Assembly (NCBI GenBank): GCA_021740585.1
Contig: JAIOZM010000017.1
Coordinates: forward strand, 1 to 57,194
Direction: 5' to 3'
Origin: Bacteroidales bacterium
GTDB lineage: Bacteria; Bacteroidota; Bacteroidia; Bacteroidales; GCA-2748055
DNA: 57,194 nt
Shown: positions 40,781 through 50,598 of the stretch, piece after piece
Layout: each line of letters starts with the position of its first letter
Position numbering within the stretch: the stretch's first letter is position 1
Position numbers and translations under genes: made by a program
The notes under the pieces: generated by a model
The model's database searches: none
What the model was told of the DNA's origin: nothing
The model's input: the letters and a program-made list of their open reading frames with translations, nothing else

Positions 40781-43381
40781 TTAATCCTCATCCTCCCCCG
40801 AATATTCCACCGGATAAGGTTTATCAGCCATGGCAGCGAACCAGAGTATCCTGTTAAACAGATCATCGTCACCCATATCTATTCCATCAAACTGTGGTTC
40901 CATGCTTTTAAGGGCAAAATGGAGTGCTTTCCCTTCAAGTGCTGAAACCGGGGGATTCATTTCGTCGAGAGGAATCTGATTGGGGACTGCTTTGTAGGGA
41001 GTTAAATCTATGGTACCGGTAAAACAAGCTGTCATCGGATCGGCAATAGCATCCTGAATATTCATGGGTGGAAGTCCAAGTATTTGTTCGATAGTTCTAA
41101 TCATGCAAGGCTGATTATAAGGTGTAGAAACTGTTTTTCTCAATCGAGAATATGGACTTATAACTATTCCGACGGTACGATAAGCAGAAATGTGATCCCA
41201 GCCCGACTGCGAATCATCTTCCAGCACAAAAATGACCGTATTCTCCCAAAATTTACTGTTTGACACTGCCTCCACAATTCTTCCTAAAGCCAGATCGTTA
41301 TCGGCAACCATGGCTCTTGGTGTGGGCAATCCCGGGCGGGTTCCTCCGGTGTGATCGTTTGGCAGGGCCATAATCATCAATTCAGGCAGGGAATCGCCTT
41401 CCAAAGACTCAAAGTGATTCAATTCTTCTATAAATGTTGCAGCTCTTAAAACATCAGGGATTCTATGGCCATATCCATAACCCGGGTAAGTGGTTGACAA
41501 AATATCCTGTACTGTATTTAAAGTTGTTGAATTGTGAAATTGCAGTTGCTCTCCCTTCAGAAACCCTGAATAAATGTCTGTCCATGTTTGGGATTTATCC
41601 TTCATGACCGGTATAGCAGCTTCACCATATATTTTCACATCTACTCCATTACGTCTGGCATTGTCCCAAATAAATCCGGAAGGAGCATAAACAAGCGCAT
41701 CTTCCTGCACATGAGGATAACTTCTAAACCATGCACGAACATTTTTTTGAACATAATCCGTAACGATGGAAGCATCGGTCCACTGATGACCTTCAGCCGA
41801 ACATTTCCCTGAAACCATAAAATTATCCATAAGCTGAAATTCCAGTGCCAACTTATGAGCATTGGGGGTAACATCGTTTCCATAAACACAGAGGCTCGAA
41901 TCTCCATCACCTTCGGGCATATCACCCAGCACCTGATCGTAGGTTCTGTTTTCCCTGATTATATAAATTACATGCTTAAAAACCGAAGGCTCGCCAATCC
42001 GATCGGGAACAGGCTTAGCACTTATATTTTCTCTGGGCGGCAGTTCTGCCATTTTCAGTCTCGACAGCTGATTGACAGCATAAACGGTATTTGTATAAGA
42101 CTTTAGTTTGCGTTTAGATGGCATTTTAACCACCGTTACAGAAGCAAGTTTTCGATGGGCATTATAGATTGGAGAAGTTCTGTTCTCCTCTAAAATTGGC
42201 AAAGGCCCTCCTGCCTCCAAATTGGTAATATAAAACCGTTTTTTTCTGGAAATTACCACCGATGAAGGATATGTTTCAGTAGGAATAAAACCTGCAACTA
42301 AACTTTTCTCCTCAGAACCTTTTGTTGATGCATACTTTCCCAGTTCAACGAGGGCAAGTGCGTTATCCAACCCATTTGTTACGTATAGTACAGAACCATC
42401 GGCAGAAATTCCAATGCCGTTTGGAGAATCTCCAAAATACGAGTTAAATTCCTCATTCATTCGTAAGGAAACAGATTCGCTTAACTCCTGAGAATCAGTA
42501 TTAATAACACTCACTTTGTCGCTGTTTGAATTGGTGAGGTACACATACTTACCATCGGGAGAAGAGATGATATCGTTCGGGTGAAGGCCAACAATAATTT
42601 CATTTGTAATTTGACCATTTTCCGGATCGAAAACAGAAACACTCCCTTCACGAGAGGCTGCATTTGAAGGATCTATTCTCATTAGTCCCCAGGGAACTCC
42701 TGCCACATCGGTATCAGATTCCTGTGGGATCCGTCCACCCCAGTTGGTGACATAAATCTTCCCGTTGGCATAGCAAATACCAAAAGGAGCCACACCGGTA
42801 TCGGCTGTCCAAATAATTTCACCTGTTTTCAAATCCTGTTTCACCAACTGATTATTACCGTTCAGCACAACATATAAATAGTCTCTGCCTGCCTCTTTCC
42901 TGATTAAAAGCTCATTTGGGATAGCTGAATTAGCCGGCTCAATCCGGGGAAACATAAATATCTGTTCAATCCCTGCTTCCTTGCCATCCCAGAGCGCCTT
43001 AACCACAAAAGAAGCCCCTGATTTATTGGCACAACTCCACAAAACATAATCCTTGTTATCGTCTGAATACCAAATAATTCCGGAATAGGTACTCATAGCA
43101 TCATGTATTTCCGGGGTATTTTTGAAAGGAAGTACAAAACTGACCTCATTCTTTTTAGTATCGATAAATACAATGCTATACCTTTCCTCAACGGCCAACC
43201 ACTTTTCGTCCGGTGACAAGCGGCAATCCAATGCGTGATTTTCCTGGTTTGAAGCTCCGAAATATATTTGTATTCCTGCCGGACTCAGCATACGTCCGTA
43301 TGGTAATTCACGGCTATATGATTGTCCAAATGAAAGAGAAAAATAAGCGGTGATCAGTAAAAGCAGAAATAGTTTTTTCAT
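40781..43381 (-). CDS. Secreted YVTN beta-propeller/phosphoesterase fusion
   Basis: 866 residues with a signal peptide (about 1-20, LLLITAYFSLSFGQS). Residues about 55-430 form a YVTN-type propeller (DGKYVYLTNSNSDKVSVINTD, ADGSVLYVTNGLDNALALVEL). Residues about 465-790 are a phosphoesterase of the acid phosphatase/phospholipase C branch: HVIYIIRENRTYDQVLGD, then NFMVSGKCSAEGHQW, ALPNDHTGGTRPGLPTPRAM and VIFVLEDDSQSGWDHISAYRT. The Asn-rich and His/Asp motifs are those that bind metal in the family. Such two-part proteins are common in Bacteroidota; the substrate is unknown. It lies in line with the LRR lipoprotein gene. Confidence 0.92.
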   Translation of the reverse strand: MKKLFLLLLITAYFSLSFGQSYSRELPYGRMLSPAGIQIYFGASNQENHALDCRLSPDEKWLAVEERYSIVFIDTKKNEVSFVLPFKNTPEIHDAMSTYSGIIWYSDDNKDYVLWSCANKSGASFVVKALWDGKEAGIEQIFMFPRIEPANSAIPNELLIRKEAGRDYLYVVLNGNNQLVKQDLKTGEIIWTADTGVAPFGICYANGKIYVTNWGGRIPQESDTDVAGVPWGLMRIDPSNAASREGSVSVFDPENGQITNEIIVGLHPNDIISSPDGKYVYLTNSNSDKVSVINTDSQELSESVSLRMNEEFNSYFGDSPNGIGISADGSVLYVTNGLDNALALVELGKYASTKGSEEKSLVAGFIPTETYPSSVVISRKKRFYITNLEAGGPLPILEENRTSPIYNAHRKLASVTVVKMPSKRKLKSYTNTVYAVNQLSRLKMAELPPRENISAKPVPDRIGEPSVFKHVIYIIRENRTYDQVLGDMPEGDGDSSLCVYGNDVTPNAHKLALEFQLMDNFMVSGKCSAEGHQWTDASIVTDYVQKNVRAWFRSYPHVQEDALVYAPSGFIWDNARRNGVDVKIYGEAAIPVMKDKSQTWTDIYSGFLKGEQLQFHNSTTLNTVQDILSTTYPGYGYGHRIPDVLRAATFIEELNHFESLEGDSLPELMIMALPNDHTGGTRPGLPTPRAMVADNDLALGRIVEAVSNSKFWENTVIFVLEDDSQSGWDHISAYRTVGIVISPYSRLRKTVSTPYNQPCMIRTIEQILGLPPMNIQDAIADPMTACFTGTIDLTPYKAVPNQIPLDEMNPPVSALEGKALHFALKSMEPQFDGIDMGDDDLFNRILWFAAMADKPYPVEYSGEDED

Positions 43382-43760
43382 TATTGAAATTTATAGTTAG
43401 GGCTTTGTGAAGCAATTTTTATTAAATCTAACACAACTACATTGCGTCATACGATCCGTCAGCTGACTGAGAAGCGATCTCATAATTTTACCAGACAACA
43501 AAATTTAAATTCACTTTGATTTTCAGTATTAATTTTCGAAAATACAAAAATTCAATGTATTAAATGCTATTGAAAATAGGTAATTACAGCCTGGCAACTT
43601 ATATAAAAGTAAAAATTTCATCTTTGCTATTTTTACAAAAAATTATGCAAAGCCATTGCCAGAGAAATTCATATCTAAATTAAGCTACTGGAATTGATTT
43701 CAATATAAACTCCGGATTTTTAAAGTTTTTCATAGATGATCAATAATTCTTCAATAAATC
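43382..43760. other. Gene-free region between phosphoesterase and receptor genes
   Basis: 379 bases, AT-rich, with no coding frame, hairpin terminator or repeat that I can support. It must hold the phosphoesterase promoter on the minus strand. Confidence 0.5.
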
Positions 43761-46151
43761 CTAAAAAGCTATACTTTCTCCCTCGAACTGCAGTTTTTCC
43801 TGATCTTTGTAATTGTTAAATCTCCATGTGAATCCCAGATAAATTACGGGAAGTTTTCTCCAGCTGAGGGAAACCCGCTCCAGATCTGCAGAGTTAATAA
43901 TGCTCTTAACGCGGTAGGAATGGAAAATATCAGAGGCCGTAAGGGTCAGGGAAGCCTTGTTCCGGAAAAGCTGTTGCTTGATGCCCATGTTCATATAGAA
44001 AAAAGGATCTCTGCTTCCCTGAGGTGTTATTGTAGGAAAATAATAGAAGACATTAAGCTGTAAATAAGACTTATCAATTATACTCAGAAGAGAATTTAAT
44101 TTTATATTCCCTGAATATGAAGACTTAGTGCTACTGTATCCAAGATCGGATGCATCGATAGTAGTATGATACAGATTTCCTGTCAGGTCTAATTTCCAGT
44201 TATTCATAATGTTAGCTGAGACAACCATTTCCATTCCAAGGGCATCCTGACTATTTAAATTGGCACTGGTTCGCAGCACTACACTATCTGAGATGGTGCT
44301 GTAGATGGTTGTGAATGCATCATATTTATAGCGATAATATAGCGTTCCTGTAATATCAGCAATATCATGATGAAATTGATATCCCAGCTCCACAGAATGT
44401 ATCTGCTCTGGTTTCAACATCGCATTTCCGCCCTCTGCATTTCTGGGATCGGAATATTCGAGGTTAGGATTAAGTTCATCGGCATCTGGTCGATTAATCC
44501 TTTTTGAGTAGCTCATCATGACTTCGTTATTATCATTCAGATTATAAGTCAAATGAGCGGTAGGGAATATTTTAAAATAATTGTTTGGGACAATTGAGTC
44601 AGTGGGGAATTTCAGGTGTGAATCGAGAAAAACCTGTTCGGCTCTTAATCCTGCTTTAAAGGAGAAATCGTTTACCGGCATCCCAAATAAGGCATATAGG
44701 GCATGTACCTGACTGTTTAACACGAATTTTGTAGCTAAGGCATCACCGGTGAAATCTATATTCTCCAGGACAAACTCACCTGCATAACCACTTTCAAATT
44801 CGCCGTCTTCGCCAACCGGGAGTATATGATTCAGATTATACTCCTGCTGGGTCCCGCTTTTTTCAATCAGGTTCCCCCCCAAATCAATACGGTCATCGGG
44901 AAAGCTGTAATGCTGTTCGAATGTAAGATCTTCGCTCTCATCATAAGCAGAATAAACAGCTTCAAAGGAGAGAACATGATCTTCATTATCTTTAAAAACA
45001 TGTTCATATGCCAGACTCAGCTCTCCCTCGTTTTCAATTTCATTATTGGTAGTTTTGTCGGTAAGACTATAATCAGGGATAAAATTAGAATCCTTGGCGG
45101 ATATCTCAGAAATTCTGTTGCTTAGGGTATTCTGAAGATAAAAGCTTCCCGAAATCTCCAGACTATTGAAGTCATTCATATCATAGCTTCCCCCCATAAA
45201 AATGTTATGTGAAAGGCCATCTCTTGAGGAGTTGCCTGATTCATCGAAATGACTAACTACTGAGCCACCTAAAGAATCCTTATAAACTCTTTCATCGCTA
45301 AAGAGACGGATCCCGGCATTCTGTCGGAGCCCATAATTCCCAAAGAATTTGACATCACCCTTGCCAGAATTCAAATTAAGATTTGCATTATATCTGCCCT
45401 CAGTTCCAATATTTGCGGAAGCCTGACCGCTAAGCCCATCCATTGTTTCTTTTTTCATCACAATATTTATGATACCACCGATCCCATCGGGGCGAAAACG
45501 GGCTGAAGGATTGGTGATGATTTCGATACGTTCAATGCTATTCGCCGGCATTTGTTGCAACACCGTTCCTGCATCTCTACGTAACATGGCTGATGGTCTC
45601 CCATTAACAAAAAATGTAATGTTTCCGCTACTTCGCAGACTGATATTTCCATCAATATCGACAGAAAGAGAGGGAATGTTTTGCATTATATCGCTCACTG
45701 AACCCGATTCTGCAAGAATGTCCTTTTCAACATTGTAAACCTGCCGGTCCAGATTATACTCCAGGGCCGATTTACGACCCGTGACACTAACTTCGCCCAG
45801 CAGAATTTCTGAAGGCTCCAGCATCAGACTCCCCAAAGACAGATTTGCCCCTTTAAGGCTTATTTCTTTCTGTTGAGAATAAAATCCGATGAAGCTGATT
45901 TCCAGGATATAATTGCCATAAGGTACGGACTTAAATTCAAACCTTCCGGAAGTATCGGTAACCGTTCCCGAAATAATTGAGAAATCGGCTTGTTTATGCA
46001 AAGAAAGACTTGCAGCTATCAAGGGTTCATTAGTCTCTTTTTCGATTACTTTCCCGCTTACTACAACACCTTGAGTAAATCCTGAAAGATAAAGCATGGA
46101 CATCAGAAAAAAAGCCAACAATTTTTTCTTATTCAAGTAAATGCAAAACAT
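43761..46151 (-). CDS. TonB-dependent-receptor-like outer-membrane barrel
   Basis: 796 residues. A signal peptide (about 8-28, LAFFLMSMLYLSGFTQG) is followed by a carboxypeptidase-regulatory-like domain (about 30-115: VSGKVIEKETNEPLIAASL, then SGRFEFKSVPYGNYILEIS). A plug-like domain (about 120-225) contains NPSARFRPDGIGGIINIVMKKE. A barrel of the OMP_b-brl_3 type (about 390-796) follows. This is the family of receptors without a SusD partner; no SusD gene is present next to it. It probably imports a ligand such as a metal complex or peptide with TonB energy. The ligand cannot be read from the sequence. Confidence 0.92.
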   Translation of the reverse strand: MFCIYLNKKKLLAFFLMSMLYLSGFTQGVVVSGKVIEKETNEPLIAASLSLHKQADFSIISGTVTDTSGRFEFKSVPYGNYILEISFIGFYSQQKEISLKGANLSLGSLMLEPSEILLGEVSVTGRKSALEYNLDRQVYNVEKDILAESGSVSDIMQNIPSLSVDIDGNISLRSSGNITFFVNGRPSAMLRRDAGTVLQQMPANSIERIEIITNPSARFRPDGIGGIINIVMKKETMDGLSGQASANIGTEGRYNANLNLNSGKGDVKFFGNYGLRQNAGIRLFSDERVYKDSLGGSVVSHFDESGNSSRDGLSHNIFMGGSYDMNDFNSLEISGSFYLQNTLSNRISEISAKDSNFIPDYSLTDKTTNNEIENEGELSLAYEHVFKDNEDHVLSFEAVYSAYDESEDLTFEQHYSFPDDRIDLGGNLIEKSGTQQEYNLNHILPVGEDGEFESGYAGEFVLENIDFTGDALATKFVLNSQVHALYALFGMPVNDFSFKAGLRAEQVFLDSHLKFPTDSIVPNNYFKIFPTAHLTYNLNDNNEVMMSYSKRINRPDADELNPNLEYSDPRNAEGGNAMLKPEQIHSVELGYQFHHDIADITGTLYYRYKYDAFTTIYSTISDSVVLRTSANLNSQDALGMEMVVSANIMNNWKLDLTGNLYHTTIDASDLGYSSTKSSYSGNIKLNSLLSIIDKSYLQLNVFYYFPTITPQGSRDPFFYMNMGIKQQLFRNKASLTLTASDIFHSYRVKSIINSADLERVSLSWRKLPVIYLGFTWRFNNYKDQEKLQFEGESIAF

Positions 46152-46191
46152 ATTTCAAATGATTAAAGCAGATTAATAAAACATATCCAAA

Positions 46192-46296
46192 CTAATCCTT
46201 ATCCTCATCCTTGCCTTCCTCTGCTTCATCACCTTCATCTTCTTCATTAGCTGCACTTTTCAGTACCTTACCATTACTATCAATCTTTACTTCAAT
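46192..46296 (-). CDS. -1-frame C-terminal extension of the PepSY-like lipoprotein
   Basis: 34 codons read after a -1 shift at the A7 run: IEVKIDSNGKVLKSA completes the PepSY-like domain, and the rest is a strongly acidic tail with a stop at 46192-46194. It has no start codon or ribosome binding site of its own. The open frame and the domain match show that this stretch was coding recently or still is. Confidence 0.65.
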   Translation of the reverse strand: MEVKIDSNGKVLKSAANEEDEGDEAEEGKDEDKD

Positions 46297-46679
46297 TTTT
46301 TTAAGCCATTTTTAAGTGACAATTCAAATACTTTAGCCTCAGGGGTCTCTGTGACTTCGGCGACTCCAGGTTTGTAATCGGCATAATCTGCAGCAAGGGT
46401 CTCGATGAGGGTTGCGGGTAAATCTTCCGAAGCAATCAGATACTCAGTTTCCATCCATTTACCAGACAGGTCAAAATTTGCAGAGGATTCCACACCATTC
46501 ATTTTAAATTCTGCTTCCCATTCTGTAGCATTTTCTTTATCCCATTTTACATTAGTTGCCTGAGAGAATTTTTCAGCAAAAGCTATTTTCACTTCGGCAG
46601 GAACATCTTTTGATTTTTGTCCACATGAAGCAATATACAAGCTAGCCAAGGCCCCAACAATTAAGACTAAATTTTTCAT
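46287..46679 (-). CDS. PepSY-like lipoprotein whose normal end lies in the -1 frame
   Basis: 130 residues in the zero frame: lipobox Cys19 (SLYIASCGQK), then a PepSY/DUF2874-like domain (FAEKFSQATNVKWDKENATEWEAEF). The zero frame stops right after NGLKKLK. The sequence ttA-AAA-AAA at the minus-strand complement of 46296-46302 is an ideal -1 slippery heptamer. A -1 shift there gives IEVKIDSNGKVLKSA, which is the usual end of this domain, and then an acidic tail (EEDEGDEAEEGKDEDKD) ending at 46192, 162 residues in all. It is either a programmed frameshift or a one-base mutation in an A run. Confidence 0.8.
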   Translation of the reverse strand: MKNLVLIVGALASLYIASCGQKSKDVPAEVKIAFAEKFSQATNVKWDKENATEWEAEFKMNGVESSANFDLSGKWMETEYLIASEDLPATLIETLAADYADYKPGVAEVTETPEAKVFELSLKNGLKKLK

Positions 46680-46735
46680 TTTTTCTGTTTAATAAATTAA
46701 TAATGAAATATCTTTTGAGCAGTCAAAATTATTAG

Positions 46736-48934
46736 CTACAAATCTCTGCGAATAAAAATAAAGTCTCCTCCTTCGTCTCCTGAACCCTGGATTTCACCGT
46801 ATTGAGGTACATTCGTACTATTGTTAAGCACTGCTGAACGCATACTTGAGAATAGTTCTTCGGAACTAATGTATTTCTTATCGTTCTCATTCAGTCTTTT
46901 AACCAGATACTGAATAAAAACACTTTTATCTGGCACTTCGGTCAACGCTCCGCTGGTCATAGCTTTCCTGCTTGGTAACTCATACAATTTATCAACCGAA
47001 GCAATATTGTCTGAAAATGCTTTACGGGTTTTAAATATCCCCCCACTAAAGCATGCATCGGCAATTAATAAAGTATGTTTTGAGGGAATGGCAGAAATAA
47101 AATCTTTGATGGTAGAGTTGCTCAGCCAGTTAGCGGTATTGGATTTTTTAGCGTCTGAAGGCAGCCAGTATCCAATATTTGTATTTTTATCCCAATAACC
47201 GTGTCCGGCATAAAAAATTAATAAATTATCATCCTTACCTATTTCCTTAACCAGTTCATCGAACTTGGTTATAATATCTTCGCGGGTAGGATCAACTAAA
47301 AAATAGGTATTCTCCTTTTCAAAGGTATAAAGAGATTGAAGTGTACTTACGAGACTTTCACCATCATTTTTTGGATTATCAAGGCCAACAATCGATGGAT
47401 CTGAATAATGGTTCACCGTTATTATCAATGCGTAGCTCTTCCCTTTTGAAAGCATCTCTGTACTTTTCTCACCCAAAATATTTTCAATCGAAACATATTT
47501 CGTGATGGTATTCCCATCATTAGTCACCGCTTTAACTTCAAAATCGTTATATCCTTCTTTGAGAGCTACATCGAGAGTATAAATCTTATCACCAACCGCT
47601 GACATTTTGGTGTCATTTGAAAAAACATCTGAGATTGGCTTTTCGCTGTTTATTTTCAATTTCAGGGAAACTTTGTTCGCATTGAACATGCGTGCGATAC
47701 CCATATTATTTGGGGGTGATAAAACTTCGATCTGTGAAAGCCCTGATTCGGCTCTAACCTGATCTTTGGGAATTTCCATGTTACTTTCAGAAACATCCTC
47801 GAAACTAAGATGGTTCTTTTGAAGATATACCTTTGGTTCGTTTCTTATTGAGATATTCCCACCCATAACAAAATCACCCTTATCGACAGAAAGTTCAATA
47901 AATTTAACATTTGCCTCATGATTTACAGATGCAAAAGAGGTGGTATTCTGTTGGAAATTATATTTATAAACACGACCTCTGGAATCTGTATTACTTAATA
48001 CAAAAATTGACTCCTCATCCTGAGTAAAAGACAGAAAGGCATTTTGGTCAAAATTACCCATGATTGATTTTTGAATAAGGCGGGCAGATTTATCTATTTG
48101 AAATGCAACCAACTTATTGTCTGTGAAACTTTTTTCCACTCCAAAAACAACAAAACTATTGTCTTTGCCCAAAAAGAATCTATTCAGATTGTATCCCTGC
48201 ATTCCTTCAATCTCCTTTTGCCATTGAATATTCCCGGTAAGATCGGTTTTAATGATTAAAGGAGTAATTTTCCCCTGTTCTCTTTTTTCAGCAAGCAGAA
48301 AATAAGAGTCCCCGTCGTGAATTACATCAAGTCCAATTTCATCAATATACCTCTCCCCAATATTTACCTGCCATTTCAAATTGCCTTTATCATTAAAACA
48401 GCTTAACCAGATATTCTGATCACGATCGCCCCAATCCTCTTTATTTCCAATTAAAAGGACATCACCGTCGGGCAATTCTCTCGATTGAGCAATGCTATCA
48501 TTTTCAAATGAAACGAATTCTCTGTAAAAAGTCTTTTTACCGTTTTGGCTCAATTTGGTATAGAACAGGTTCCATCTGGGATTATTATTGACAATGGCAG
48601 CTTTTTTTCCAAAAAAAACAATGTCACCGTTGTTCAGCTGAAAGGCATCAAAAAAATAATCGTCTGAAATGTCCCCGTAAAAGGATTCGTCGAGGATTTC
48701 AAATTTATTATCGGTTCTGCTTATGAATATGTCGTAACCCCCATATTTTCCTGCTGTGGTATTCCCAAAAAGCAAATATTCACCCGAGGCCAGAGCCAGT
48801 GTCTTAGCAAGTTTATACTCTCTGGACTTAGTATAGAGCTTCTCAATTCCTGAATTGCCGTTTTGTCCATAAGAGGGAAATAGTATTGTCCAAAGGATTA
48901 TTGAAGGCAACAATATGAACATCAATTTCTTCAT
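46736..48934 (-). CDS. Secreted caspase-like (C14) protein with propeller-like N-terminal region
   Basis: 732 residues. A signal peptide covers about 1-23 (LMFILLPSIILWTILFPSYG). Residues about 30-400 are a repeat region with SGEYLLFGNTT, NDGDIVFFGKK, PDGDVLLIGN, DGDSYFLLAEK and similar units, likely a beta-propeller. A linker domain follows (about 425-505). The peptidase C14 domain (about 510-690) has the catalytic His578 in FYAGHG and Cys628 in DACFSGG, both intact. Secreted metacaspase-like proteins cleave after basic residues in known cases; the substrate here is unknown. Two lipoprotein genes lie directly upstream in the same direction. Confidence 0.92.
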   Translation of the reverse strand: MKKLMFILLPSIILWTILFPSYGQNGNSGIEKLYTKSREYKLAKTLALASGEYLLFGNTTAGKYGGYDIFISRTDNKFEILDESFYGDISDDYFFDAFQLNNGDIVFFGKKAAIVNNNPRWNLFYTKLSQNGKKTFYREFVSFENDSIAQSRELPDGDVLLIGNKEDWGDRDQNIWLSCFNDKGNLKWQVNIGERYIDEIGLDVIHDGDSYFLLAEKREQGKITPLIIKTDLTGNIQWQKEIEGMQGYNLNRFFLGKDNSFVVFGVEKSFTDNKLVAFQIDKSARLIQKSIMGNFDQNAFLSFTQDEESIFVLSNTDSRGRVYKYNFQQNTTSFASVNHEANVKFIELSVDKGDFVMGGNISIRNEPKVYLQKNHLSFEDVSESNMEIPKDQVRAESGLSQIEVLSPPNNMGIARMFNANKVSLKLKINSEKPISDVFSNDTKMSAVGDKIYTLDVALKEGYNDFEVKAVTNDGNTITKYVSIENILGEKSTEMLSKGKSYALIITVNHYSDPSIVGLDNPKNDGESLVSTLQSLYTFEKENTYFLVDPTREDIITKFDELVKEIGKDDNLLIFYAGHGYWDKNTNIGYWLPSDAKKSNTANWLSNSTIKDFISAIPSKHTLLIADACFSGGIFKTRKAFSDNIASVDKLYELPSRKAMTSGALTEVPDKSVFIQYLVKRLNENDKKYISSEELFSSMRSAVLNNSTNVPQYGEIQGSGDEGGDFIFIRRDL

Positions 48935-48956
48935 ATCCGTGATCTAATGATATTTT

Positions 48957-49787
48957 CTATTCAATTACGGTATCCGTTTTAATATTAAATATATAACGAT
49001 CGTTGTCGTAAGCTTGTTCATCAATTACAGAGGTAATTTTAATTACAGCATATTTCATTTCTTCGAGCTTCATATACTTAACAAGGATGATATCCTTACT
49101 TTTTATGTTGCTTACAAAAGGTGAAGCTATGCCAGCCTCAAAACTAGATATCAGGCTTCCTAACTTTGCTTTGGAATAATCGAAATCGTTAAAGCGAACG
49201 AAACCAGCGCCAGCCGGAGAAATCCATTTTAATGACAATTCACCCGGAGTGCTTGTTGAATCGGTAGCATCCATAATATGAATATCGAGAGAGTCGGCAA
49301 AATCAGAATCAATTGTACTATTTGAAAAAAAGGAAAATGCATTGTGGGCTGAAGAGGACATCAACATACTTGTATGTATCTCAAAACCCGACAATTCCGT
49401 CAAATAATCTGATGTGGTAATATAGAGAAGCTTTGTATTCCATACTGATTCGCCGCTATTATCCGTAATAATAAAGTTCAGTTCAGCCTCAAGAAATGGA
49501 TTTGCAAAAGAAGGAATCTCATATTCCCAATAGAGATTAATCTTTTCCTCTGTAGGAATAAGAATGGTGTCTAACAAGTCTGTTGAAACACCATTCTTTG
49601 GACTAAGCATAATTTTAAGTTCAGCGATACCTTCTTTTGAAAAGCCGGAGATGTTAAATTTAAGCACATCTCCGCTATTTGCATTAATGACTAAATCAAG
49701 AGGATTTACTATCAAATACCTGTCGATTTCTTTTTCGCAAGACCAGAAAAGTGAAACACTAATAATAATTAAAAGCAAAAACCTCAT
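48957..49787 (-). CDS. Lipoprotein of unknown function
   Basis: 276 residues with a lipobox at Cys17 (SVSLFWSCEKE). The mature protein is predicted to be mainly beta: a first Ig-like part (LDLVINANSGDVLKFNISGFSKEGIAELKIMLSP read in pieces), then ITDNSGESVWNTKLLYITTSD. A second part (about 140-276) contains WISPAGAGFVRFNDFDY and ends IFNIKTDTVIE. I recognise no family. It stands 22 bases upstream of the caspase-like gene and five bases behind the smaller lipoprotein gene, so the three probably form one transcript. Confidence 0.8.
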   Translation of the reverse strand: MRFLLLIIISVSLFWSCEKEIDRYLIVNPLDLVINANSGDVLKFNISGFSKEGIAELKIMLSPKNGVSTDLLDTILIPTEEKINLYWEYEIPSFANPFLEAELNFIITDNSGESVWNTKLLYITTSDYLTELSGFEIHTSMLMSSSAHNAFSFFSNSTIDSDFADSLDIHIMDATDSTSTPGELSLKWISPAGAGFVRFNDFDYSKAKLGSLISSFEAGIASPFVSNIKSKDIILVKYMKLEEMKYAVIKITSVIDEQAYDNDRYIFNIKTDTVIE

Positions 49788-49792
49788 ATCTC

Positions 49793-50239
49793 CTAGTGAA
49801 TAAATTTATATGCCTTAACTTTAAGGGTTTTCTTTATATTGCTGGCAAGAAACATATTCTGTTTTTCTGTAACAGTAAAAAGTGGAATTAAAATATCCGC
49901 TTCAGGCATAGTTCTGTGAGTTTCAAATAAAGCTCTTTCCAATCCGGGCTGAATATAAATAAACGTTCTGCCATGCAGTTTTAAAGAGTTAATCTGATTC
50001 CGATCGACCGGCTTCCCATTAATCGAATGCAGCATGGTTATACCAAACACTCTTTTATATTCTATAACAACTTCAGCCTCTCCAATATAAACAAAGTCGT
50101 CCAATTCAAGATTTAACCTTACTTCGTTTGGCATAAAGGAGGTAGTCAGCATGTCTTTATTGGTCAGATTCTTCCCAATACCACATGATGATACCAGAAA
50201 TATTATTATTGAATACAGTAAAATATGATATTTGTTCAT
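49793..50239 (-). CDS. Small lipoprotein, first gene of the caspase-like operon
   Basis: 148 residues from Met at 50239, which starts the lipoprotein leader (MNKYHILLYSIIIFLVSSC, Cys19). A start at 50281 is possible in frame but lies inside the repeated leader sequence and would bury the lipobox. The mature part has VRLNLELDDFVYIGEAEVVIEYKR and LHGRTFIYIQPGLERALFETH, a mixed alpha/beta pattern with no known family. It is preceded by three tandem 103-bp leader repeats that hold the presumed promoter. Confidence 0.8.
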   Translation of the reverse strand: MNKYHILLYSIIIFLVSSCGIGKNLTNKDMLTTSFMPNEVRLNLELDDFVYIGEAEVVIEYKRVFGITMLHSINGKPVDRNQINSLKLHGRTFIYIQPGLERALFETHRTMPEADILIPLFTVTEKQNMFLASNIKKTLKVKAYKFIH

Positions 50240-50565
50240 CTGTTTAGTTTTTAATTTTTTAAGGTCAGATGCAGCTCGCATGACAAAAATACAATGTTCC
50301 TAATTTTTATATTTTGATTGCCATTTGTCCTGCTCGGTTCATCTGTTTAGTTTTTAATTTTTTAAGGTCAGATGCAGCTCGCATGACAAAAATACAATGT
50401 TCCTAATTTTTATATTTTGATTGCCATTTGTCCTGCTCGGTTCATTTGTTTAGTTTTTAATTTTTTTATGGTTAGATGCAGCTCGCATGACAAAAACATA
50501 AGATTCCTGAATATTAAATTTATTGCCATTTGTCATGCACGGTTCATTTGTTTAGTTTTTTAATT
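50235..50565 (-). repeat. Tandem 103-bp leader/promoter repeats (3 copies plus a fragment)
   Basis: Units start (with TTCAT) at 50235, 50338, 50441 and a 23-base fragment at 50543. Units 1 and 2 are almost identical and unit 3 has diverged. The first unit contains the start codon of the lipoprotein gene. On the minus strand units 1 and 2 each hold a -7 box TATTTTTG (complements of 50284-50291 and 50387-50394), so the promoter and leader have been multiplied in tandem. Copies are contiguous with no spacers. Confidence 0.85.
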
Positions 50566-50598
50566 AAATGTTCCCAAAAAAATTATCAATACCTGTAA

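Noticed and set aside
36090..46151. Polysaccharide utilisation locus built on GH16, receptor and sulfatase
   Set aside because: No SusD gene, and the receptor is of the SusD-free type; GH16, receptor and sulfatase are separated by unrelated genes.
50235..50565. CRISPR array
   Set aside because: The units are 103 bp and directly contiguous without unique spacers; no cas genes nearby.
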